64,000 nt of DNA, taken from positions 372,001 through 436,000 of the forward strand of contig CM063255.1 in the NCBI GenBank assembly GCA_032158295.1, in the 5' to 3' direction. Position 1 is the first letter of the stretch, and the number at the start of each line of letters is the position of its first letter. The translations under genes and the position numbers were made by a program. The notes below the pieces were generated by a model. That model was given only the letters and a program-made list of their open reading frames with translations, ran no database searches and was not told where the DNA came from. The stretch comes from Pycnopodia helianthoides (lineage: Eukaryota > Echinodermata > Asteroidea > Forcipulatida > Asteriidae). Shown here in pieces: positions 22,512-33,369 of this stretch.

Positions 22512-23003
22512 GTCAACTGCACGGTGCCAACAAACAACAGTTTTCTTGGTTCGCTATCACAAGAAGTAGTGAAAATGTTTATTATGTTTGTATTGCTATG
22601 CATTGCGTTGTCTTTCATGTACATCAAGATCATAATCATTTTCAAGACAAGAGCTCGACATCTTGAAGAACAAGGAGTCCAGGGTCCACCTAAAGAGTTT
22701 CATCGAGCTTTCAAGAAAATCGCCCATGCTCTCAGAATCTTCACGGCAGCCTTCTTCATTCTCATCATGTGATGCCAAGCCAAATCATCAGGATAGTTAT
22801 AGTTTACGCTATCTTGCTGGGCATAAATTACTATTAATTGTAAGTGGTTTCCAAAGTTGCATCTCTCTGGATGTAACTTAACTCTGTCATTAATCCAATT
22901 GTGAGATATTTAAAATACACGCAGCTACGGCAAGCCTTTATTGCCATCAAATGCCCATGTAGTACACGCTGTAATAGGTTCAACCAAGTTTAACAAGACT
23001 TCT
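22512..23003 (+). pseudogene. Receptor pseudogene, TM5-tail only (copy 3)
   Basis: Homology begins at the loop-2 motif NCTVPTN (about 22516) and continues through TM5 (LSFMYIKIIIIFK), loop 3 (RARHLEEQGVQGPPKEFHRA) and TM6 (AAFFILIM), then meets a stop at 22770. The remaining TM6-TM7 region is readable only with indels, and the NPIVYGF codons are disrupted (AATCCAATTGTGAGATATTT); the tail ends near 23003. TM1-TM4 are absent. It is the most diverged member: loop 3 itself has drifted, unlike in all other copies, so it is probably the oldest pseudogene. Confidence 0.9.
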
Positions 23004-23249
23004 AAGTCATTTCGGTGCAACAGATCATTTCGTGTACCTGCTGAGTTTTATTTTTAATAAAACAATTCGCTGTCGAAAATTACATACAAAATCATCTCCG
23101 TCGTAAAAGTCATACCAGCAAATATGCTGGTTTACGGTCATTACTGAACGTTCACTTTAGGTAAGGGACTTTGAAAAGACGGACATTCCCTAAGCCGGAT
23201 GACTACTAGCAAAAGTCATAGTTAAAAAACATGCCTAAGAATTTGATAC
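23004..23249. other. Flank of receptor relic copy 3
   Basis: No gene or clear repeat seen. It shares little with the 3' flanks of the other copies. Confidence 0.4.
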
Positions 23250-23525
23250 GAGGCCCGTTTACTGACTCAAATAAAGTAAAATGTTGTATTGACCATTATG
23301 TTTGAGTTGTTGCGGACGCGGTAGTTATCACAATGTCAAGAGAAAATTTCTTAATTTGAATGTTTTCATTATCCATTAGAGTCAGTGTCTAGAAGAGAAG
23401 AATGCTCTACCTTGTTAATTTGCACGAGGCCCGTTTAGTGACTCACATTGTCAAATAAAATGTAGTATTAACCATTATCATAAAGTTGTTGCGGACGCAG
23501 TAATCATCAACATGTCAAGAGGAAC
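23250..23525. repeat. Two tandem copies of a ~105-bp AP-1-containing repeat
   Basis: Copies at 23250-23350 and 23430-23525, about 180 bp apart, start at ACGAGGCCCGTTTA and contain GTTGTTGCGGACGC and ATGTCAAGAG. The third copy in the window is at 6802. Confidence 0.6.
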
Positions 23526-23987
23526 ATTCTTCTTTCGAATGTCTTCATTGTTCGATGGTGTTGGCACTTAGTTAATAATGTTCCAATGTACGCACAGTTT
23601 ATTATACTATCTTAAAACAGTGACGTCTTAATTTGTGAGCCTTGATTGTCTCTTCGCAAATAATTAGCCTGTGAGATGACGAATTGATTTAGATGTACAT
23701 GTATGGTACCCTGACTATTAAATCATTTAAGTCAATACTTTCATGATTATTCTCCATAAAGTATTTAACGCACAACAACATTGTGTAGATCTATGTCTTC
23801 TTCCAAAGTCACGGAGGTAGTGTTAGTGTACATGATCATCATAGTAACCTGACTATTATTATTTTTTTTTAAATTATTAATCAGAAACCTTACTTTCACA
23901 CATCAATGCGTCTGATATCAATACAAGGAAATCCGAAATTCGAAAATGGGTGCATCACAAAACTTAACTTGACCTTGGAGATCCCCC
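23526..23987. other. Shared receptor-upstream DNA
   Basis: 23626-23880 parallels 43431-43690 (GACGTCTTAATTTGTGAGCC, CTGTGAGATG, GTATGGTACCCTGACTA). Both lie a few hundred bases before a receptor copy. No coding potential. Confidence 0.5.
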
Positions 23988-24140
23988 TTAAAGGAACATT
24001 ACAGAATTGGTAAGAAAAAAAAATGTAAAATATACTTTTGATCACAGATTTACACAAAACTTACGCGTTCTAATGATGATGATAGTAGAAAACATTCCTT
24101 GAAAAATTTCTGTCTGAAATGTCATATTTGATGAGAAATG
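23988..24140. mobile_element. Truncated copy of the MITE at 41487
   Basis: Begins with the same terminal repeat (TTAAAGGAACATTACAGAAT) and matches the left ~155 bp of the full element up to GATGAGAAATG, then stops. No right terminus. Confidence 0.8.
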
Positions 24141-24239
24141 GATACCACACAACCAAGTGTCACAAGAGAATTTCACTTATCCGAATATTCATGCCTATCA
24201 ATGATAATATTTGTATACCAAGACTATGACTTTCCATAC

Positions 24240-24591
24240 TAAAGTGATTAAGGTAGATCAAATCCCTTGATACTTTCTATTAAAAAACAGTCTTCAATTT
24301 TGGTATGTAGAGTTTGGTATTGAGTCAACTATTGTAACGTGTGGTAAGGCTACCTGTACGTACCATATCTAGGTGAGGAATCTTTATATAAACGCCCGAC
24401 CAGGCTCGCTGCTTGGTACTCAGAGTTGTCATGAAAGCAGACGTTACTTATTTCCAAATTGCCATCGAAAGCTTCAAACTCAACCAGGGACTTTTTACTT
24501 CTCCGCACAGTCTACAAGCAGTTTGTTTCTAGCACTGCAAACTTGTCTTAAGTTTAATTTTTCACGACTGGCTTGAAATTCATGTGTAACA
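24240..24591 (+). promoter_or_regulatory. Promoter of truncated receptor copy 4
   Basis: Diverged but recognisable block: GTGATTAAGGTAGATC in place of the CAATTAAG element (near 24243), no convincing EBF-like site, TATATAAA at 24385-24392, and the leader GGCTTGAAATTCATGTG before the ATG at 24592. It belongs to the copy 1 lineage, whose own promoter is cut off by the window start. Confidence 0.55.
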
Positions 24592-25374
24592 ATGGAACAA
24601 ATTAGTATCAAGCTTTCATATGTACAGATGGCAGAGGGTTGCATTGGTCTTATCGGGAACCTCCTAGTGTGTTTGACAATTGCAAGAACTAAAGCAATGC
24701 ATAATGTAACCAACTTACTGCTTCTTAACCTGGCTGTGGCAGATGCCTGCGTTTCAATTATGTCTTTCTTTGATCCAATCCTTGGAAAGTTTTTCGCTTC
24801 CAAAATCGGTTTATATGGATACTGCACTCCCAGCTTCATCTACAACTTCAACTGCCATTTCATTACCAAAGGCCTCGAGAGATGTTTCTTTGCAAGCTCA
24901 ATACTGAGTCTGACTCTAGCAACATTCGAACGCTACATTGGCATCATTCACCCATTTCAGCACTCCAGTTTCTTAACAAAAAGAAAGATCATTATTATGT
25001 TGTGCTTCGTCTGGGTGTTTCCTATCCCTTTTGAGTTGGTGGGCGCAGTAGCCTACATGATCCTGTACGCAGCCGACAACTGCACGGTGCCAACAAACAT
25101 CGAGTATCCTGCACTTTCAGTCTCAGGAATTGTTAGTATGTCTGTAACATTTGCAATCCCATCTAGTGCGTTGGTTTACATGTACATCAAGATCATGATC
25201 AATTTGAAGACAGGAGCTCGACATCTTGAAGAACAAGGAGTCCAGCGGCCACCTCAAGAGCTTTATCGAGCCTACAAGAAAGTCACCCAAGCTCTCGGCA
25301 TCGTGACAGCAGCCTTCTTTATTCTCATCATGCCAGGTCAAATCCTCAGGCTAATTATAGTTTTACGTCTTTGA
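24592..25374 (+). pseudogene. Receptor truncated after TM6 (copy 4)
   Basis: 260-aa ORF nearly identical to copy 1 (differences such as K32R, L67F, I92T, I192S and G219R) up to ILRLIIV in late TM6. There it runs into LRL and a stop, because the sequence switches to the interior of the small MITE (equivalent to position about 3052). TM7, NPxxY and the tail are missing, so normal folding and G-protein coupling are unlikely. It arose from a segmental copy of unit 1 that lost the equivalent of about 808-3051. It keeps an open frame and a TATA box, so it could still be transcribed. Confidence 0.9.
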
Positions 25375-27254
25375 CAAAGTGACCCAGAAAAGTGTCAAAA
25401 CTACTGAAAATCCGGGTTTTCAAAATTACTAAAAATCCGGGTTTGTTGCCACGTTCCGGGTCCATTTTGACCAGGAAGTTTTTAGAGTGTATTTATTAAA
25501 TATAATCATTGACATATGTTTTTCTGCACTGATGTTCATCGTCTGCTCTTGTTAAAACTAAATATTAATTACGTCAAACATACAAGTCGTCACCAACGTC
25601 ACGAATACAGTGTACAAAACCACCTTTTTGTTAAGTTCTCAGGTTTGTTTTTACATGTCTAAACATGGTTAAACTGCATCTTTTCGGGATGCTGTTTCAA
25701 AAACAAAAATCTACAAAGACTTCCTCATACGCTACGGAAAATTTACAGAGCACATGTAACATGCACAATTTTTCCAAAACTTGTACCTGAATGTAGCCCC
25801 GACCTAAGTGTAGCCCAAAACTTGTAACTAAATGTAGCAAAAAATGTATTTTTGTGTGAAGAATGATATCAAACATGAAGCCGTGTGCAAGCAGGTCATA
25901 AGATAAGACAATAGTTTGACCACGAAAAACATTGTCTGGTAAATGTTCAATGCATCAAAGAGACGTGGGGTTTTGTTTTTTGACGAGCAACGAAAAAATT
26001 ATAGCACCGGACCGCACTGAAAATGTTTAAAGAGCTTAAAAGTTTGTAAGTTTAAAAGCTTCGAGGGAGAGACAAGAATTAAAAGACAAGCTTCAAGAAA
26101 AAATTTAAGGCGTCATGTTTAGTTCTTTATTTAGAAGGCTTGGTTTTGGAAACGTGTAGAGAAAGGTGAAGGAGCAGTGAAGGGAAAAAGCACAGCCTAA
26201 TACGGAAGTTTCTTTTTTTAAGGGTGAAAGAAACGAGAGTTCAAAGCATTGTACAATCGGCGAAGCGTGGCTGCATGATGGAAAGCGAAACCAATGTATA
26301 ATGCAAAACCATAAAAACAGGTAAGTGTCTTGACTTACAGACGGGCCCTTGTGGGATCTTTAACGGATGAAACAATACACCAGACACAGTTTGTCTTTGT
26401 TCAACTTGGACCCAACAGAGGAATTATTTAGAAAAAGAAATAATAGAACAACTATAACAGGACCCCACAAACTCGACCCGTAAGGTTGTGTGTGTTCTCA
26501 TAATTGGTACCTTAGGGAGACCGGGGCCCAAGTTCATAGAGATGCTTACAATTTTCTGCATTAAAAAAATGTAAGCAGGATAGCAGTGATACAGATTGTA
26601 CATATGACATGGTATTTTAGCTATTACCTTATTCTGGTAGCTTTTGCTTCTTGTGCTTAGTTACTTTATTTGCTTAAGCAGCTTTTGTTTTTTAAAAAGC
26701 GAAAATAAAAGGTCTCCGTAGGGAAGTTCTAAAGACGGGTGCTCAATGGAAGATGTTAAGTACAGGGACAAAGGAAAAAACCCCAAAATTTCTCCAAAGG
26801 GATGCATTTTTACATACAAAGTGCCGACCTGAGAACAAAGGAGATCCACCGGGGTGTAGAGCTTTGTTATACCAGAAACCGGGAACTTATTTACAACAAA
26901 AGGGTACAGTAGGGTTCCCGGTTGGGTAAAAGTCCCAAATTGGAAAGAGTGTACACAATCAATGGGAGCCGGTGCCACAAAGTACAAACAAAAGAGGGCA
27001 ATGGGAGGTCCAAGGCTGCAGGTATAAACACATCTTTGTGCAGGTGGGCTTACAGAAGTAGCACACTTCACGACATTTATGTTGCATTCTATCATTGCTA
27101 TTCACAATCAGTTTACTGTTTTTACAGCACTGTATACAGATTACACTAACATACCACAACATTCTGGAGAGACAATGCTGGCACCAGCCTAACACAGATG
27201 AGTGGCCATAGTCTTCTTCTTTGTTCGTATGATAAGCAGCTTTGTGTGTCAGAC
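25375..27254. other. Second copy of the 3.05-5.12 kb non-coding block
   Basis: Collinear with 3053-5120 with many small indels (for example, loss of CTGAGTAAAATCTA near 25530 and of the stretch around 4575-4735). GTAGCCC minisatellite at 25780-25850. The indels break every short ORF's frame relative to the first copy, arguing against coding. Confidence 0.65.
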
Positions 27255-28690
27255 TAGATGAAACAGCCAGGTCAAAGCCGCATCTTCGGCATTGTTTAGT
27301 GCCTTGAGACATACAGGGAAGCACATAACAGTGCAGTTGTTGATGATGACAGTCTGATCAGAGTTAAAGAGTGCCATCAGTCACACTTAGGGCTGACTGT
27401 CATCTTTCATTTGTAGGCGATGAACTGTTCTGGCGTGAAGAGTTCGGATCCTGTTTTAAAAAGAGCTTTCCACCGTTGTTGGGGAAGTTTGAAACCTAGG
27501 ACCTATTCTGTGGGACCCTTGACAAGGTCTTTGTTGGCAACATAGACATGTGCCAAGGCATTTTGCAATTTCGATTGAGGGCCCAAATTAACATCTTTAA
27601 GGGTTTCTTTGGTAACCAGGAGGGTTTGTGAGATTCAAGGTGTTTTTTTCTCGGCAGAATGTTCAGGCCCTTGTGCATAGTTAGGTCTGAGTTGACTTCA
27701 AAGCATCCCAGTTCTTTCAGCATCTGATCTTTCCAGTATATTCCAGGTGAATTGTTGAGAGAGATGAAAAGTACCCGAGATAGCTTAGGGAAGGTGTCCA
27801 CTCGTTTGGTATGGCACCTCTCAGCCCATACTGGTGCCCATTACATGTGGCGCACACAATGGCAAGGCTTGCTGTGCGTAGAGTGTGAGCACTTGATCCC
27901 TAACTAGTGCATGCCAACTTGTCTGAATGTCTTTTCAGGTATTCCTTGTATGTGAAACACCGGTCAAGGTGACTTCAAGAATTTTTGGAAATGTTTTCGT
28001 GTTTGACCAGTTTGCCACAAAACAAGACTTTGAGTTGTTTAGGTGATGTAGTCCGCAATCTCTTTTCAGGTTCTGTGTTAGGGTTCTGTTGGCGTCTTCC
28101 AAATCTGTTAAGTGGCAAGGGCAAGGTCATCAGCATGATTATGCAAATTTGTCCGGCATGTCACTCACATACAGATGTTGAACAGCATTGAATCCCAGAC
28201 AGATCTTTAGGAATGCCTGCATAGGGCTAAACCGGCCACCTTGTACAAGAGGCCGAGTCGCCAAACTGAGTAAGCAGAGGAGAGATTGGGCCAAGCCTGT
28301 TTTATTAGCGCGTTTGTAGCCAGTCTCGATGAATGTAGTGAGAGCTGGTACATGATTGGCAAAGCTTCTATCAGGTCAGAAGCCTGCTTGCACTTTAAGC
28401 AGAATGGGTTCTGCTGGAGGACAAAGTTTGGCAAAAAGGAGATGCTCAAGTAATGTGTATGATGTAGAGGATTGAGGTGGGCCTGTAGCTGCCAGGGTCT
28501 TCAACCAGTTGACCTGGCTTTAATGGAAATTACTTTTGCTTTTCTCCGTGTTCGCGGGATAACTTTTCGAATTGATGCAAGTAAGGAGTGTGCCCTTCGG
28601 GGCCAAGGTTCTTCAGGAAAGTGGTCAAAGTTGACAGATACTTTCCACTTCTGAAAAAAAAAACTCGCGAGGCTGAACAGCCACTTCAAG
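27255..28690 (-). pseudogene. Jockey-like LINE relic, second copy
   Basis: Duplicate of 5130-6600, with a ~50-bp deletion near 28240 relative to the first copy. It keeps the NLSSAYSVWRLGLLYK relic, AERCHTKRVDTFPKLSRV and the C-terminal region. Frames are broken in the same way, so the LINE was already dead before the segmental duplication. Confidence 0.72.
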
Positions 28691-28984
28691 TTGAGGGCTG
28701 CACTTAACTGATTTGGGCTGTCATCTCAAATAAACTGTCACCAGTGAAACATGATTTTAATGCTATTTTTTAGCAAAACCTGGTAGAGTGTGAGTGGTTG
28801 TTCATAGCTTACTATGAGGGAGCATTGGCTGTACAGGCAGCATGAAGACATGTTTCTGGGGTGGTGTGGTACACTCATACCTGGAAATAGCTGAATTTAC
28901 CCAGGCTTATTAAGATTTCTCTGAGTGCTGTAAACTAAAGTGATGCTACTGATGGTAGATGAACCTTTTTTTAGGCAGTTGTTT
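28691..28984. other. Spacer between duplicated block and LINE-B
   Basis: Homology to unit 1 ends at about 28745 (GTCACCAGTGAAA) and homology to 10684 resumes at 28985. The ~240 bp between is unique here; in the first unit it is replaced by the 4-kb segment carrying the CR1-like LINE. No gene seen. Confidence 0.6.
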
Positions 28985-29637
28985 AAACCTCAGTGCAGCC
29001 TTTTATACCGTTAACCACCAAATTCTGTTAACCAGGCTCGCAAACGAAAAGGGATTGGAGGGTAATGTGTTCAAACTAGTGGATTAGTTCATATAATATC
29101 TGGAAGAACAACCAGTATATGTTTAGATGGCGTGTTTTCATAGCGTCTTGATTTAGAGTACGGCATACAACAGGGATCGATCTTAGGTCCACAACAGTAC
29201 AACATTTACACCAATACTATAAGCAACATCCTCCAAACGCAAAATTTACTGTTTCATATTTACGCAGACTTACAAACGTCACTGCTTTTGATCCTAGCAA
29301 ACATAATTCCATAACTTCTGTACTCTCACTGATGTCAACATGCATTGATGAGATCAAGTCTTATTTATGTCAACAGACTCAAGTTCAATGAGGAGCGGAG
29401 AAGACTGAGTTCGTAGTAGTAATTTTTTGATCACCTTTAGCACCTCCTGCCCCCTGTGACTCTCCGCATTGGTAGTAAGAATATCCATCCCTCTAAGTGT
29501 GTGCGCAATCTTGGCATTGTGTTGACTTTTATGGCTATGAATGCTCAAATAACATCCCTGTGCACAAGCCTCATCTGCCAGATGCGCAATGTCTCACGAA
29601 TCAGGACATTCCTTGACAGGGATACATGCCATATTGT
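28985..29637 (+). pseudogene. LINE-B fragment, upstream of receptor copy 5
   Basis: Same 5' truncation point as 10684 (CTCAGTGCAGCCTTTTATAC) and high similarity to GCCATATTGTTG, where it is cut by the fold-back element at 29637. The C-terminal RIQNWAAKLV part is therefore missing here. Confidence 0.75.
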
Positions 29638-29860
29638 TGTTTGCCTGTCTTTTTTGCTATAAACGGATATGTTTTTCGTTTTTCTTTTTCGTATATATTT
29701 ATATAAAATTTGTAGGTTAGATGGTCTTAGCTTTCGATCCAAACCGGACCTTCGTCAGTGGCATAAACAAGCACAAACGAAAAACGTATCAATGCCTCTG
29801 ACGGAGGTCCGGTTTGGATCGAAAGCTAACGCCATCTACCCTACAAATTTTTATATATAT
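29637..29860. mobile_element. Fold-back element with 59-bp arms
   Basis: Arms 29706-29763 and 29792-29850 are inverted copies (AAATTTGTAGGTTAGATGG ... CCATCTACCCTACAAATTT) around a ~28-nt loop. A flank with CTTTTTTGCTATAAACGG also occurs, inverted, near 16420. The minus strand of the left arm reads CTGACGAAGGTCC, then GGATCGAAA. Non-coding; superfamily uncertain, a Penelope-like terminus being one possibility. Confidence 0.6.
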
Positions 29861-30001
29861 ACAAATTTATATATGTATGTATTTATGTATGTATATTTGA
29901 TAGTTGTACTTTACAACCTACCCACAATGCACATGTGATTGCACTTATTCCTGACTATTATTGATAATATTTGTATATATCGAATGTTACTTCAATACAA
30001 A

Positions 30002-30300
30002 AACAATTAAGATAGACCAAATTATATTAATGTACTCTAACAAGGTTCTTTAATACCCCCAGGACGTTGCAAATTAATCGTTGATTGTACTTAGATGTAA
30101 TTGTCCTTCTTTTCGGCTTTACTGTTTTTTTTATTTAAAACTCCCCCGATACCTTCTTTGATACACAATTGTCAATATTCCTATTTATAAGTTTGGTATT
30201 ACGTCAACAAAAGATGCAACGCGTAGTACCATATCAAGGTTAGGAATCCTTATAAAGGCCCGACCAGGATCGCTTCTGAGTTTAATGAAAGCAGACGTTA
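30002..30300 (+). promoter_or_regulatory. Conserved promoter of receptor copy 5
   Basis: AACAATTAAGATAGACC at 30002-30018, ACTCCCCCGATACC at 30140-30153, TATAAA at 30251-30256. The DNA between TATA and leader is about 12 bp shorter than in copy 2 (the GCTTGAGACTCAATC stretch is reduced), so the presumed initiator is altered. Confidence 0.6.
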
Positions 30301-30443
30301 CGTATTTCCAAATTGTCATCAAAGCCTGAATCTCAACCAGAGACTTTATATTTCTCTACACGGTCTGCAAAGAATTTGTTTACTGCACTGGACCCTTGTC
30401 TGAAGTTTAATTTTAACAACAGGCTTGAAATTTAAGTGTCACT

Positions 30444-31430
30444 ATGGAAGATATTCATAAAACGCTTCGAAATGTACAGATGGCTGAGGGTTGCTGTGGT
30501 CTCATCGGGAATCTCCTAGTGTGTCTCACAATTGCAAAAACTAAATCAATGCACAATGTAACCAACTTCCTGCTTCTTAACCTGGCTTTGGTAGACGCCT
30601 GCGTTTCAATTATGAGTATCTTGGAGCCATCACTTGGAAATGTGTTCCTTCACAGACTAGCAGGTAAATTCGGATACTGCACCCAGAACTCCATTTACTA
30701 CTTCAACTGTTATTTCATCCTCAAATGCTTCGAGAGAAGTATTTTTTCGAGCTCAATACTGAGTCTGACTCTAGCAACATTCGAACGCTATATTGGGATC
30801 ATTCACCCATTTAAGCACTCCAGTTTCTGGACAAGAAGAAAGATCATTATTATGCTGTGCTTCGTCTGGGTGTTTCCGATAGTTTGTGAGTTAACGGTCA
30901 CAATAGCCTACTTGATCCTGTACCTAGCCGACAACTGCATGGTGCCAACAAACATCAAGTATCCCGGTCTTTCAGTCGCAGGAATTGTTATTACGTTTGT
31001 AACATTTGCAATCCCATCAATTGCGTTGGTTTTCATGTACATCAAGATCATGTTCAATTTGAAGACAGGAGCTCGACATCTTGAAGAACAAGGAGTCCAG
31101 GGGCCACCTCAAGAGCTTTATCGAGCTCACAAGAAAGTTACCCAAGCTCTCGGCATCGTGACAGCAGCCTTCTTTATTCTCATCATGCCAGGTCAAATCA
31201 CCAGGCTCATTATAGTTAACACCAACATGTTTGGCGGTAATTACACTTTATCGGAACTCTTGTCCAAAATTACATCTTTATCGATTTCTTTTAACTCTGC
31301 CATAAATCCAATCGTGTACGGTTTCAAATACACGCAGCTACGCAGAGCCTGTATTGCCATCATATGCCCATGTAGTACACGCTGTAACAGATCCAATCAA
31401 GTTCAACAAGACGTTCAAGACACAATTTAA
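30444..31430 (+). CDS. Intact class A GPCR, putative chemoreceptor (copy 5)
   Basis: Uninterrupted single-exon 328-aa receptor, close paralogue of the gene at 12212 (start MEDIHKTLRN). All class hallmarks are present: IGNLL, ALVDAC, FERYIGIIHPF, FVWVFP, LADNCMVPTN (the loop-2 NCT sequon is lost by T to M), MPGQI, NPIVYGF and CPCSTRC. Differences from copy 2 cluster in the outer loop before TM3 (HRLAGKFGYC versus RRLSDEFGYC) and in TM4-TM5. The receptor plus its LINE-B and promoter was copied as one block from the 10.7-13.2 kb unit or vice versa. Chemosensory function is inferred. Confidence 0.93.
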   Translation: MEDIHKTLRNVQMAEGCCGLIGNLLVCLTIAKTKSMHNVTNFLLLNLALVDACVSIMSILEPSLGNVFLHRLAGKFGYCTQNSIYYFNCYFILKCFERSIFSSSILSLTLATFERYIGIIHPFKHSSFWTRRKIIIMLCFVWVFPIVCELTVTIAYLILYLADNCMVPTNIKYPGLSVAGIVITFVTFAIPSIALVFMYIKIMFNLKTGARHLEEQGVQGPPQELYRAHKKVTQALGIVTAAFFILIMPGQITRLIIVNTNMFGGNYTLSELLSKITSLSISFNSAINPIVYGFKYTQLRRACIAIICPCSTRCNRSNQVQQDVQDTI

Positions 31431-31953
31431 AAATAGTCGATTCAGGATACTGTACAGTGAATGCTTTCAGTCAGAACAATTTAAATGTTCGAATAAGTAT
31501 TGTTGATTATTGGGTTAAGGGTTTGAATCCTGGTAAGATCACTGCCCTGCAGAAATATTGCCCAGAGTAGCCTCAGTTGTCTCACCGGGATCACATTTCT
31601 AAACCTGTTGTATTTTAATATCAAAGGACTAATTTAGCACCTGTTGAAAGAACCTAATAACATACCAAATACCATTGTTATAAAATGATTTCTGACTACA
31701 TGGACTGATTCAGATGTAAATTATCATCATAATCTTTCTATGTACACGCAACGAAACTATAACCCCGTCCTATATATCGTACATGTGCATAGTTCTCCAG
31801 CATGGCAGACTTTTTACATAGCTATAGAAACTAGACGTCAGTGAAAAGGTCTATATCGTTATTTATGTAATAATATTAAACACAATTAAAGTCTCGTGAT
31901 TCCACACTTGTTAAAACTCGAAATGTATAATAAAATCGTTGATAAATCTGCAC
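31431..31953. other. 3' flank of receptor copy 5
   Basis: Conserved flank with GGTTTGAATCCTGG (B-box-like but mutated) near 31528 and a partial CRE-type palindromic element (TAGTTCTCCAGCATGGC near 31790 and GACGTCAGTGA near 31835). Nearly identical to 52150-52560. Confidence 0.55.
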
Positions 31954-31957
31954 TTAA

Positions 31958-33364
31958 TACCCTGCGCTGCACTCTCGCGCAGTCATCGACTGTACCGTTG
32001 TAAACAAATTGTGTTTACTCATTAACGGTACAGTCAAAAATCACGTTTTACAAAAAAAGTTCCTCAATGGACCATAGCCGGATAGCACTAGTACCAGCAG
32101 AATTAGCTTGGGGGTGAGTCTTCGACCTACAGTCACCTTTAACTTCGAAGCCCCATAGAATTCCCCTGAGGCCCATAGAATTCCCCTGAGACTAACCCTA
32201 ACCCCATTGACACGCTCCAAGGTCTTAGATCTAGCCGCTGTTACTTGGGGCAATCAATCATCCTGTCACTGTTCCAGACATCAGGCAGACACCAGGTGAA
32301 GGTAGTGGTTTCGGGTAGGCTAAGTAAATATGATATCTTGTTTCACAGAAGACTGGTAAGCACTGGAAAGCAGTGCCAAAAAAATGAAAAAAATTAAAAA
32401 AAGTTTGCTTTTGGTAACATTGTTTTTTTTTTGCAACTGAGTGTGCTTACCATCCTGGAACATTTTTTTGCATTTTCTTTTCTTCTGGGGATTCAGTGGA
32501 CTTTTCTGAGTCTAATGATACCATGTTAGAAGAGTTTGTGAGCAGCCAAATTAGTTTTACACGCAATTTTACACGGTACGGCAGCGGACCGTGCGATCAT
32601 GTAACGGAGCATAAAAGTTGGATTTTTGCAAAAATTAGGGGTTTTTGTTTCAACTGAGTGTGCTTACCATCCAGAAACATTTTTTTTGCATTTTTTTTGT
32701 TCTTGGGATTTAGTGAACTTTTTTGAGTCTAATGATACCAGGTTAGAAGAGTTCGTGAGCAGCAAAATTAGTTTTACACGCAATTTCACACGGTACGGCA
32801 GCGGACCGTGCGATCATGTAACGGAGCATAAAAGTTGGATTTTTGCAAAAATTAGGGTATTTTGTTTCAACTGAGTGTGCTTACCCCTATGAACATTTTG
32901 TTTGCATTTTTCTTTGTAACGGAGCATAAAAGTTGGATTTTTTGCAAAAATTTGGTTTTTTTGTTTCAACTGAGTGTGCTTACCATCCAGGAACATTTTT
33001 TGCATTTTTTTTTGTTCTGGAGATTTAGTGAATGTTTCTGAGTCTAATGATACCATGTTAGAAGAGTTTGTGAGCAGCCAAAATAATTTTACACGCAAAT
33101 TCACACGGTACTGCAGCAAACAGTGCAATACTGTAACGGTGTGATTTTGATGGATTTAGGTTAAAAATAAACAAACATTTATTTTCCCCTTTTTTTTGAT
33201 TTTTTTGGGGGGGGATTTAGTGAACGATTCTGTTTCTAATGGTACCATGTTAGAAGAGTTTGTGAGCAGCCAAATTAGTGTTATACGCAATTTCACACCG
33301 TACAGCAGATGACTGTGCGATGGGAGAACAAACGCTTTTGACTGGCATAGTGCAGCGCAGGGTT
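31958..33364. mobile_element. TTAA-targeted non-autonomous transposon, piggyBac-like
   Basis: 1407-bp insertion flanked by TTAA (31954-31957, 33365-33368). Ends ACCCTGCGCTGCACT and AGTGCAGCGCAGGGT are perfect 15-bp inverted repeats; TTAA duplication with CCC..GGG ends is typical of the piggyBac superfamily. The paralogous unit has the empty site GCACTTAATTAAAGC at 13690, proving insertion after duplication. A subterminal inverted pair (GACTGTACCGTT / AACGGTACAGTC) lies at 31990-32036. The interior holds tandem repeats with a 217-bp period (ACTGAGTGTGC at 32436, 32653 and 32870, then a 99-bp unit). No transposase ORF was recognised. Confidence 0.85.
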
Positions 33365-33369
33365 TTAAT

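Noticed and set aside
26661..27095. 144-aa minus-strand ORF in the duplicated block
   Set aside because: In the sister copy (4725-4973 region) the frame is broken by indels; no domain recognised.
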